From positions 3,517,001 to 3,581,000 of the forward strand of contig NC_087106.1 of assembly GCF_963855985.1 (NCBI RefSeq): a DNA stretch of 64,000 nucleotides, in the 5' to 3' direction. Source of the stretch: Ostrinia nubilalis (taxonomy: Eukaryota > Arthropoda > Insecta > Lepidoptera > Crambidae). Below, one piece after another: positions 55,864-64,000 of the stretch. A program made the translations under genes and the position numbers. Within the stretch, counting starts at the first letter, position 1. Each line of letters starts with the position of its first letter. Under the pieces are notes generated by a model. That model had not been told where the DNA came from. It did no database searches and worked only from the letters and a program-made list of their open reading frames with translations.

Positions 55864-58800
55864 ATGGCTACGTTACGCTCATCTCTATTCGCCTTGCCCA
55901 AAAATCTTAGGAGCCAAGTAAGTAAAATTTCATTTCCTAGCGTAAATAATCCGAATAAGCGACAATAGCCCAAAGGATTGGTACCGAACTAGCCGAATCG
56001 AGATCTCACGCGGGTTCCAACCCCGTCGTCCGCTGGACTAAGTATTGTGGCAACGTAGCAAGCAAAATTTACGCGGGATTTAAAACAAATATTAAACTGC
56101 ACAACTGTTTTTTCCATTCCACTTGGATATCCCAAGTATTAACGAAACCGTTAACTTTAAGACTACATGTACTTTTATCCACCCGAAACTATGTGGTGCT
56201 TGTTTATAACAAATAATGCTTTTTTCCAGCCATGCCCCAGGATATTGTTGGTTCTACCGCCAGCTTTGAGCAGTCAAGGCAGCCGGCTGCTGCATTCGCA
56301 GGCCCTCAGTCAAAACCTGCATTATATCAGCAATGAGAAGGACAAGCTCACTGCGGATCCTGTCACTATGAAGTAAGTTCAGGAAATCGAATCCCTTCAC
56401 TCACGGAGCGAAGTAACTCCATACAAAACTTGACAGGTCTGGGCATAGTTGTGTGTGTACCTACGGTCGCTTTAATCTTATCCTTCGTACTCGTACGTTT
56501 ATAATCGGTTAAATTATCCTACTTCCTGCTAAAATATCATCTTCACTCATAGCATTCATAAAAAAAATAGTTGACATTGAATTTGCACATAATATGTAGT
56601 TACCTTTGTTGCAATTTTCTTTACAGTATAAGGTTTAAGTTTGAGAAAATAAAAATAGAAACAAAAAATCAACCTTGGCCGTTATGTACACTGTTCAAAC
56701 AATTTCGAATTGTCTCGTGCGCCATGCACGAGAAGTTATTCAAAACCATTGAGTTATAATGTACCTACTATACTTCAATGTTCAAAACCTGATTCAATCT
56801 CTTTACAACTGACTGTTGAATGTATTTAACCGAATCATCTACATATTCCATGTCTTACTCAATTCAAAACTGAGTTTTGAGCGTGAAACGACGCTCAATA
56901 GAAGCCAAAACATAAGAACCTGCGCTTGTTTTCAGATTGGACAAGCAGCCCAACAAACCGCTGTGCATCATCATGAACTGGATGCTAGCGCGGCCGCAGC
57001 ACGTCCAGAAGTATGCCTCGTTATACCTGGAGCAGGGCTTCGACGTGGTCTCCGTGTCCTGCTCGCCGTGGCAGCTCATGTGGCCGCAGAAGGGATCACA
57101 GGTTTGTATATCTTTTTTCTTCTTCTCAGAATATTAAAATTCTTATAAATTATGCACCACAACGACATCATTATGTAATTCCAGCAGAGTGGAATAGAAC
57201 ACCAACAATCTTTCCGGGGATGTCTCCACACAACTGGCTAATATCAGGACAATCTTCGTGGTGCCATTCGTCAAAGAGTTCAACAAAATATGCAGTGACC
57301 ACTTCATCAACTGTATCCGCGATAAAAGTGCCCCCATGATATTATGATATTTAATAGTACTACTAACTCATGAGCTATTTATTACACTAATTGTGGGTGT
57401 GACATGGCATTCAGGGACCAGGTCCTCCCTGGAAAATAAAGCTAGATACGCCATGAATATTCTCGGAAACCTCTCTGGATGAGCTAAATTGAAGCAATTG
57501 AGCAGTGGTCGAAGTGGTATAATCTAATGCCTAAACCGTTGGTTTGACAACCTCAAAAGCTGAAAACGACGTCTTTCGGTAGACTAATTTACATTTAAAT
57601 AGAACCTACCTATATTTCAGCTGGTCGGAGCAAGCCTCATGAAGTTCATGGCCGCGAACGGGCACAAGCCGCTGGTGCTGCACGGCTTCTCGGTCGGCGC
57701 CTACGTCTGGGCCGAGGCTCTCGTCTACGCGATGAAGGATAAGGAGAAGTGAGTAGACTGGACACAAGATCGTCTTCTCAGCATATGTATTACCTACTGT
57801 AGACATCAACTGACCTTCACTGGTTGGGTTTTTATTGGCGGTCAAGCTGTAGATCCTGGCTACACAGGAGTTGCAGCGGTGGGAACGAGAGGTGGGAATA
57901 GACATCAAGTCAACAAATCACTAGTGAGCAATGTTTAGTATTTATTTCAGGAAAATATACAGTATATTCTTACATTAACTTAGGCCTTCTAGTTGAATAC
58001 TTACTATCCGAGAAAAGATAAATCTTTATTGCATACTTGACACAAAACTGGTAAATAGAAGAAATAAAACTTTGAATCGGCTCATCTCTGCATCGGATGG
58101 CGGTCGGTAAAGTTCAGTACCTTACCTTTTTTCTTCTGTCAGAACCAGTGACCAGTGAAAAGATTTTTTGTTTTGTTTTTCCTATGTTCAGATTTTTTTT
58201 CTAAAGCCGATCTATTTTAATACTCAATATGTTTCTATCTATCTATATAGCAGCCTTTGGGGTTCGTCTGCGATAGGTACTCGTATTTTAATAAAACGTA
58301 AATTATTATAACTTTTTTTATTTTAACAGATTCGATTGACTTTTAGGGTGACACCTATAAAATCCGCCCCGGGTGCCACCTATGCTAGCTACGCCACTGT
58401 CTGCGAACATAGACCTCCTCTTCAACTTTCCACCGACTTCTATCTCTGGCCACTTGCATCCAGCATATTCCAGCTGTCAATAGCAGTTAGTAATAGTTTA
58501 GAAAGTTGCACAAAACACCACTCAAGACGTATAAAACTTCTCCCTCAGATATCAACCAGTCCTGGACCGAGTGCGCGCTCAAGTGTGGGACTCGGCGGCC
58601 GACATCACCGAGATTCCCGTCGGCTTCCCCTCCGCTGTGTTCCCGAAAAATATGTTCCTACAGAACGCTCTAAGGACCTATACCAAGTAAGTAATGTGGT
58701 TGGTTGTCAAACAAATTACAATTACTGTTTATGACCTCTGTGCTTACCATGAGTTTACATTGGGTGTGTTCACTAGCGACTGTTAAAAATTAAGACGGTT

Positions 58801-61014
58801 GTACAGCGTCTCTAGCGGCTACTATCAAAAACACTACATTGTGAAATGCAATAAAGTATTGAGTAAAAATCTTCATAGATTTTTTTGACGCACTCGCTAG
58901 CAAGCACACCTAACGTAAACTCATGGTTAACACTGATTAACGCAAAAAAGAACGTCAGTCATATAGAAAAACAACCATTAACTACATTCTCAAACGCATA
59001 GCAAAATCGTCTATTTACCTTACTTCAGGAGAAGCGGGCTCGGTTGCTATGGTGCCTCTTCCTCTATCACATAACGGATAGATGTCTCTCTCTCTCTCTC
59101 GCACAATTTCAAAATACTGCCGTGGTGGCAACAGCAATCTGTTATGCTGCGTCCTGGTCAATCGCACTGGACATAATGGTCACACTAGTTCTCGCATATA
59201 TACTGTTCCTTCATTGCCCACTGCTGGACATAGCCCTCCCTCAAGAATTTTCACAATTACCGGTACTGCGCTGCCGGCATCCAAGTGCTTCCCTTGACCT
59301 TCACCAGATCTTCGATCCACCTAGTCGAGGCCTGTCCACGTCTTCCGGCCTGTGGTCGCCACTCAAGAACTTTTCTGCCCCAACGGCCATCAGCTCTACG
59401 AGTTATGTGCCGTTTTACCCAAATGCCAAATGGCGTCCACTGCTGGACAAAACTCCCCCAAGGACTTCCACAATACCGGTCTTGAATCGCCCTAATCCAG
59501 GCCGGGCCGTTTTACCACAGAATAATAATAAGCCTACTGGTTTTACACTGAGTTGCGTTATAATTGAAAACTCTTGTACTAGATACCACTTGAAGAAGTT
59601 CCACGACGCTGCGACGTCGCATTACCTGCGTGCTTCGGATCTCTTCCACAAGACCCCGTGTCGTGCGCCCGCGCTGTTCCTACTGTCCCGTAGCGACCCC
59701 GTAGGCGCCGAGCGGAGTAACCGCAGCGTGCATGATAGCTGGGTCAACCTGGGCGTCAAGGTAACACTAATGTTCCATGGGACCCACTAATGTCCCGTAA
59801 TGACCCCGTAGACGTTGGAAGCAGTAATCGCAGCGTGCACGATAGCTGGGTCAACCTGGGCGTCAAGGTAACATTAATGTTTCACGGGACCCACTAATGT
59901 CCCGGAATGACCCCGTAGACGTTGGAAGCAGTAATCGCAGCGTGCATGATAGCTGGGTCAACCTGGGCGTCAAGGTAACACTAATGTTCCATGGGACGCA
60001 CTAATGTCCCGTAATGACCCCGTAGACGTTGGAAGCAGTAATCGCAGCGTGCATGATAGCTGGGTCAACCTGGGCGTCAAGGTAACACTAATGTTCCATG
60101 GGACGCACTAATGTCCCGTAATGACCCCATAGATGTTGGAAGCAGTAATCGCAGCGTGCGTGATAGCTGGGTCAACCTGGGCGTCAACACATATCTTCAT
60201 TTTAATTATTTTATTTTTCATACAAATCGGATTTTATAAAATTTATTTTGTATGAAAATTTAAAAAAATAAAATGATCATATCATATTTCTGACTTCACC
60301 ATATCATTTATATGCCTATGTTAACATGGGCAGGTGTCGGCTCATATACCCATTTACCTAACACCCTGTATAAGCCTAACCGCAGAAGACTTTGTCGGCC
60401 GATACTGTTAATCAGTATGGAGGTGTATGAAAGTGCGCACATTACACCGATTTGTTGTCGGACGATTCTTCATATAAATTAGAATCGGGCCCAACTATCG
60501 GCCATCTAAAAGTCGGTGGTCTGCGCCTAGACTAAAACTCTCGCTGCGCGACCTAACATTCTTCTTCTTCTCAGTCGTTACATTCTTGACAGAGTGCTCG
60601 TGATCCATGTGTGGATTACTGCGGATTTTGCTCGCCTTACGATGATCTTAGTACATTAAGAGTAGGCGCACACCGTTGATTTTTAGTTGGCCAATAGTTG
60701 TGCCCGATTTTAATTTGTATGAAGAATCGGCCAAATCGAATCGGCGTAGTGTGCGCACTCCCATACATGCCCATACTGATCATCTGCCCGACTAAACTAT
60801 CGGCCGACGAAAAATCAACGGTGTGCGCCTACTCTAAACATCAATATATCATTTTCAGTGCACGTGGCACTGCTGGGAGCGCTCGCCGCACGTGCTGCAC
60901 TACAACAAACACCAGCAAGAGTACCTCCAACTTCTGCACGACCATCTGACTGCGCGGGAGTTGCTCGCGAACCCGGATAAGATGCGTGCGCGTGCCCCGG
61001 TCATGACGTCATGA
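55864..61014 (+). CDS. DUF829/TMEM53-like alpha/beta-hydrolase-fold protein, copy B, complete
   Basis: Seven coding exons: 55864-55917, 56230-56372, 56936-57101, 57621-57748, 58549-58686, 59583-59760 and 60859-61014. They total 963 nt and encode 320 residues. Close paralogue of copy A: exon 3 encodes QGFDVVSVSCSPWQLMWPQK in both with one difference. GFSVGAY (Ser145), SRSDPV (Asp248) and SPHVLHY (His280) form the hydrolase-like triad. The N-terminus (MATLRSSLFALPKNLRSQ and onward) lacks acidic residues for over 40 positions, fitting a mitochondrial presequence (inference). The gene is compact (5.2 kb) compared with copy A (21 kb). Intron 6 carries four 107-bp copies of the exon-6 end. Convergent with RBM28. 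Confidence 0.94.
55965..56090 (+). mobile_element. Degenerate tRNA-derived SINE
   Basis: AATAGCCCAAAGGATTGGTA and CACGCGGGTTCCAACCC resemble the A and B boxes of the SINE at 41420-41600, followed by TATTGTGGCAACGTAGC. Lies in intron 1 of copy B. Confidence 0.55.
59206..59510 (-). mobile_element. RTE LINE 3' fragments, minus strand
   Basis: TTCATTGCCCACTGCTGGAC, then GTCTTCCGGCCTGTGGTCGC, CAAGAACTTTTCTGCCCC and CTACGAGTTATGTGCC, followed by a second partial 3' end (GGCGTCCACTGCTGGACAAA). Two truncated copies of the family at 34371 lie head to tail just before exon 6 of copy B. Confidence 0.75.
59761..60187 (+). repeat. Array of four 107-bp exon-6 end copies in TMEM53-like B
   Basis: Units end at about 59867, 59974, 60081 and 60187 and are nearly identical to each other. 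They match the short units of the copy A array: TGTCCCGTAATGACCCCGTA, then GACGTTGGAAGCAGTAATCG and the donor CGTCAAG|GTAACA. The last unit is cut just before the donor (GGCGTCAACAC). No acceptor is present. Confidence 0.93.
60196..60278. repeat. AT-rich hairpin after the copy B array
   Basis: CATTTTAATTATTTTATTTT then TCATACAAA is mirrored by TTTGTATGAAAATTTAAAAA then AATAAAATG around a loop of about 20 bases. Confidence 0.7.
60379..60537. mobile_element. MITE of the TCGGCCGATAGTT family, copy 2 (diverged)
   Basis: TTTGTCGGCCGATACTG at left and CCCAACTATCGGCCATC, AAAGTCGGTGGTCTGCGCC at right match the family defined by 60660-60834. Confidence 0.7.
60660..60834. mobile_element. MITE of the TCGGCCGATAGTT family, copy 3
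   Basis: GAGTAGGCGCACACCGTTGA and TCAACGGTGTGCGCCTACTC are perfect inverted ends flanked by TAA. It ends 24 bp before the last exon of copy B, so it lies very close to the splice acceptor and probably overlaps the branch-point zone. Confidence 0.88.
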
Positions 61015-61192
61015 CCGGGCCTCGGGAGCAGTGGCAGTCACCAATAGGATTGCGTCTAGGAGGTCAATTGGCTTAATTTTGCCCTATAGAAATTTAAAAT
61101 TATTTATAAAATGCTGCGACCACACTCGCACTGCGAAACATTTGAGTCGTATAGAAGCAGATTCAGCAACGTCCTTTATTACTGTATCATAC

Positions 61193-61198
61193 AATAAA
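61193..61198 (+). terminator. Candidate polyadenylation signal of TMEM53-like B
   Basis: AATAAA (in ACAATAAAAC) about 180 bp after the stop codon of copy B. Confidence 0.5.
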
Positions 61199-61737
61199 AC
61201 TCATTCAATACGAAATGGATATCACACAAAGATAGAAAGCTACATAGAAATATAGATAGTTTCGCCGCACCGCACTCGCCGCAGCATCATACCTCAGCCT
61301 GGATGACTAGATAAAGACTAACGCCCGTATTTACAAACATTACTATGAGGTCTCACAGTGCGCGTGGACGCACAGGGTGACATATGAACCAATCACAGAG
61401 CTCTATTCAACGTTGTGCGTTCGATTTGCTGCTTCACTTAAGCAAGCGTCGTTTGTGAATACGGGCGTAAGATGCAAATGTGTAAATCTGCCACTGCTCG
61501 TTAGTTTCAACCAAACGAGACGTCCACTGCTGGACAAAGACAAAATAGTGGGTTATTATACAGATTTATTCAGACAGCTTCAATATAGCTGGTTAATGGC
61601 GCCATAATTATTCATGTAAATACATTTGTACTTATTTAATTTTGTTTTATTAAGTAAACAATATATTCAGGAATTTCTTGTGTTAGATCTTACCAAAGAA
61701 TAATTAATAAAAATAAACATAATATTTACAATTCAAT

Positions 61738-61743
61738 TTATTT
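61738..61743 (-). terminator. Candidate polyadenylation signal of RBM28
   Basis: TTTATT on the plus strand is AATAAA on the minus strand, about 30 bp after the RBM28 stop codon. Confidence 0.5.
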
Positions 61744-61773
61744 AAAAAGTAATATAAATACATAATGTATAAT

Positions 61774-62897
61774 TTACTTAAGTATATCCCTAATATTATT
61801 CGACTTGAACTTCTTCCTTTTATTTTTCTTGCCGGGCGCTTTATTAATTTTCTGTTTTGGCTGCTTCACCCTTTCCTTGGCCGCCATTTTGAGCCGCATG
61901 GCCTTCTTACTTTTTTTCTTTTCCATTTTGACCTGTTGTCTATGGACGTCCGCCTGTTGTCTTAGTTTATGGTTGCTCCTCATTTTGTGTTGAGAACCCT
62001 CTTTAGCAGTTAATCCAGTGTATTCATTAGATTCGTCGTTTCTTGGTCTCCTTACGAATTTCCCTGCGCTGTTTTCATTTTGGTTTTGATGTTTCTTTCC
62101 CATTAACCTCTTTTTAGCGAAGTCATCATTATGGTTTTTAGGTTTATCGAATCTGCCTTTTTTCACGTAACTCTCGTCTGGTGGAGCCATGTTTTTACGT
62201 TTCCTGTTTTTCGATTGGTTATCGTTGTCCGGTTTGTTGGCTGTAGGGTTGTTGGCGATGGATTTTTCCAGACGCTTCTTTCTGGCGTTCAGCGCGGTTC
62301 TATCTTCTATGGAGAAGGAGACTATGGGCCTCTGGAATACAATGTTTTTGATCAAAACCACATAACGCTCCATCTAAGAGCGCTTTCACATTAGGGAGTT
62401 AGTAGCGCGGCAGCGGCGTTTTTATAATGTGAAGGCATGCATCATCTGTCACATAGTTGGAAATTTTCGGCAGCGCGTCAGTCGCGCGTTTGTCGCGCTG
62501 CTAAATCGCCTAAATGTGAAAACGCTTTAAATGTTTATAGTAGACTAGGAGAAGCACTAATAAGAACACTTCAAATTGTTGCCAGTTAGTTTATAGGACA
62601 ATGCAGGCTTGAATCTACCTGATTACTTTGTGCTTTGTATTAAATAAATGTATTTATATCAGTTAGGCTGAGTTGCACCACCTAACTTTGACCGTAACTT
62701 TAACAGAGTTTGACAGATTTTTGACGTTTGTCAAAGTTAAAATAAGATGGTGCAACCCAGCCTTAGAGTTACAAGGAAGAAATATTTTTTAACTTACGTT
62801 GTTCTGATCGATTATGTCTGGGTTGTTGTTCAACTTTCTCAGGCAAGTAAGTGCATCTTCGTGTCGAGTGAACATTACGAAGCCGTAGCCTTTTGAC
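61774..62897 (-). CDS. RBM28: RNA-binding protein 28 (RBM28/Nop4 family), last two exons
   Basis: Exon 62897-62798 encodes the end of an RRM with the RNP1 motif SKGYGFVMF and HEDALTCLRKLNNNPDI. Exon 62331-61774 continues in phase with RPIVSFSIEDRTAL and a 170-residue Lys/Arg-rich tail to TAA. The order RRM - NNNP - RPIV(E/S)FS(L/I)EDR is diagnostic for the C-terminal RRM of RBM28, a nucleolar protein of snoRNP/60S ribosome biogenesis (yeast Nop4). An in-frame ATG at 62373 lies in the intron and is not the start. Upstream exons with the other RRMs lie beyond 64000. The 3' end is convergent with TMEM53-like B. The last intron contains two MITEs. Confidence 0.92.
62378..62527. mobile_element. 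MITE with GAGCGCTTTCACATTA ends
   Basis: GAGCGCTTTCACATTAGGGA then GTTAGTAGCGCGGC mirrors CGCGCTGCTAAATCGCC then TAAATGTGAAAACGCTT. TAA is found on both sides. It lies about 46 bp from the RBM28 last-exon acceptor. Confidence 0.82.
62666..62762. mobile_element. MITE with GGCTGAGTTGCACC ends, copy 2
   Basis: GGCTGAGTTGCACCACC and GGTGCAACCCAGCC are inverted and flanked by TTA on both sides. The interior AACTTTGACCGTAACTTTAA pairs with TTAAAATAAGAT imperfectly. Lies in the RBM28 intron. Confidence 0.85.
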
Positions 62898-62974
62898 CTG
62901 TTAAAAGCGTACATTTTTTATAAATATTATATCCAAATAATTTTATTAGAAAAAGTTTTACAATCCGATCGGCC

Positions 62975-63149
62975 GAGTAGGCGCACACCGTTGATTTTTC
63001 GTCGGCCGATAGTTTAGTCGGGCAGTTGATCAGTATGGGCATGTATGGGAGAGCGCACACTATGCCGATTCAATTTGGCCGATTCTTCATACAAATTAAA
63101 ATCGGGCACAACTATCGGCCAACTAAAAATCAACGGTGTGCGTATACTC
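62975..63149. mobile_element. MITE of the TCGGCCGATAGTT family, copy 4
   Basis: GAGTAGGCGCACACCGTTGA and TCAACGGTGTGCGTATACTC are inverted ends. TAA follows the right end. Close relative of 60660-60834 in the opposite orientation. Confidence 0.83.
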
Positions 63150-63304
63150 TAACTGCGCACCTCGCTGAAATGTGACTCTCCCTCCCACTTACTCACACAC
63201 CTCCCCGCGTTCGTACCAGAGCGTCGATGTGACGTCATGGCGACCAGGTGCGCAGTTAACTCGACGGGATTGTAACTTGTAATTTCTTTTATAAAAGATT
63301 ATTA

Positions 63305-63482
63305 CTAATTTGTTATTACACAAATTACTAATACTCCCGTTAGCCCCTCGTACTAAGCTAAATATGCTTGTGTCACGAGTGAGCTCACCACAATAGTCGA
63401 GCGGCGGCGGGGACCGAACCCGCGTTCCCCGGATCACGAGTCGATCAATCTAACCCCTTCACCGTTCAGCTATCGTGGCTAT
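63305..63482 (-). mobile_element. tRNA-derived SINE, minus strand
   Basis: Minus-strand A-box-like TAGCTGAACGGTGAAGGGG and B box GGTTCGGTCCC, body GACTATTGTGGTGAGCTCAC and GAGGGGCTAACGGGAGTATT. Same family as 41420-41600. Confidence 0.78.
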
Positions 63483-63502
63483 TGGATTGTAACTTGTAAT
63501 GA

Positions 63503-63700
63503 GGGCTATCGTTTTAGCGCTTACCAGTTAGCGCCACTGTAGAGTAAGGTCTTATCACTTGCTAGTAGCGAAGACAGTGGCACCAACTTGTGAGCGCTAA
63601 AGTGGTAGGAGGACTATCGCATTTGCACTGATTAAGATGGCGCCACTGTAGAGTAAGGTCCTGTCAATCAGGGGTGCCAACTGTTAAGTATAAAAACGAT
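63503..63700. mobile_element. MITE-like element with GGGCTATCGTTTT ends (copy 2)
   Basis: Opens GAGGGCTATCGTTTTAGCGC and closes TATAAAAACGAT. The interior TAGCGCCACTGTAGAGTAAG is the reverse complement of 11342-11550. The last few bases of the right end are lost. Confidence 0.72.
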
Positions 63701-63789
63701 ATTATTATTTTTTTTTTTTTTATTATTGGTTTTGGGCCTTCATTTGCGCCATCTCGACCAGGTTTGATCTATTGTGGCAGCCCTTGTCT

Positions 63790-64000
63790 TTAGAGTTCAC
63801 TGCTTAGTCCCGTTGAGTCTATAAATTTCCAGATTCTTTGGAGCGTGATATCTGCTATCTCATCCGGGTGCATGATGTGTCGCCCGAGATGGATACTTCT
63901 TTTGCTCATAAGCGGGCCGCATGAGCAAAGAACATGCATGGCCGTTTCTTCTTCTGTGTTCAGAATCTGCACAGAGTTTCCTCGAACGAAATAAAAACAA
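63790..64000 (-). mobile_element. C-terminal end of a jockey/R1-type LINE polyprotein
   Basis: Minus-strand frame with EEETAMHVLCSCGPLMSKRS, then GRHIMHPDEI and a stop at 63805-63803. The E-E-T-x(2)-H-x(3)-C-x-C arrangement is the C-terminal cysteine/histidine motif of many insect LINE reverse transcriptases. The upstream part lies beyond the window. Confidence 0.6.

Noticed and set aside
61765..62394. Plus-strand frames over RBM28
   Set aside because: Antisense of the lysine/arginine-rich RBM28 tail; no independent support.

Overview
The window is lepidopteran-type insect nuclear DNA. Short GT-AG-split exons are embedded in AT-rich introns crowded with transposons: Helitron/Lep1-like elements ending CTAG|T, tRNA-headed SINEs, RTE- and jockey-type LINE tails, many small TAA/TTA-flanked MITEs, hAT elements with 8-bp target duplications, and LTR elements. 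There is no operon, CRISPR array or bacterial-style gene.

Layout. 1-7960 is a nest of LTR retrotransposons on the minus strand: a Ty3/gypsy remnant (gag-protease-integrase zinc finger, RT deleted) appears inserted into a BEL/Pao polyprotein, and a hAT MITE sits in the gypsy LTR. 8672-14355 (+) holds the C2-linker-CUE part of TOLLIP (N-terminal exon not found). 16497-28399 (-) is a complete nine-exon DEAD-box helicase of the DDX49/Dbp45A/Dbp8 family (539 aa). From a shared divergent promoter, 28750-51400 (+) is a seven-coding-exon DUF829/TMEM53-like gene (copy A, 321 aa). 55070-61014 (+) is its tandem paralogue (copy B, 320 aa). 61774-62897 (-) is the 3' end of RBM28/Nop4. 63790-64000 is a LINE C-terminus. 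Splice phases were checked at every junction, and the coding lengths of the DDX49 and both TMEM53-like genes come out as whole numbers of codons.

Biology. DDX49 and RBM28 families act in nucleolar ribosome biogenesis. TOLLIP is an endosomal/ubiquitin adaptor. The two DUF829 proteins have a hydrolase-like Ser/Asp/His arrangement and basic, acid-poor N-termini that could be mitochondrial presequences.

Main discovery. Six introns in four genes each contain a tandem array of partial exon copies: TOLLIP after exon 5, DDX49 after exons 6, 7 and 8, and TMEM53-like A and B after exon 6. In every array the unit is the 3' part of the preceding exon plus its 5' splice site and some intron. The exon's 5' end and acceptor are missing or altered, so donors are amplified without usable acceptors that I can see. 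Other notable structures are a 2.45-kb hAT element with about 580-bp inverted coding arms, a second large inverted repeat in TOLLIP intron 2, several precisely bounded nested transposons, and a tRNA-Tyr primer-binding site present twice.
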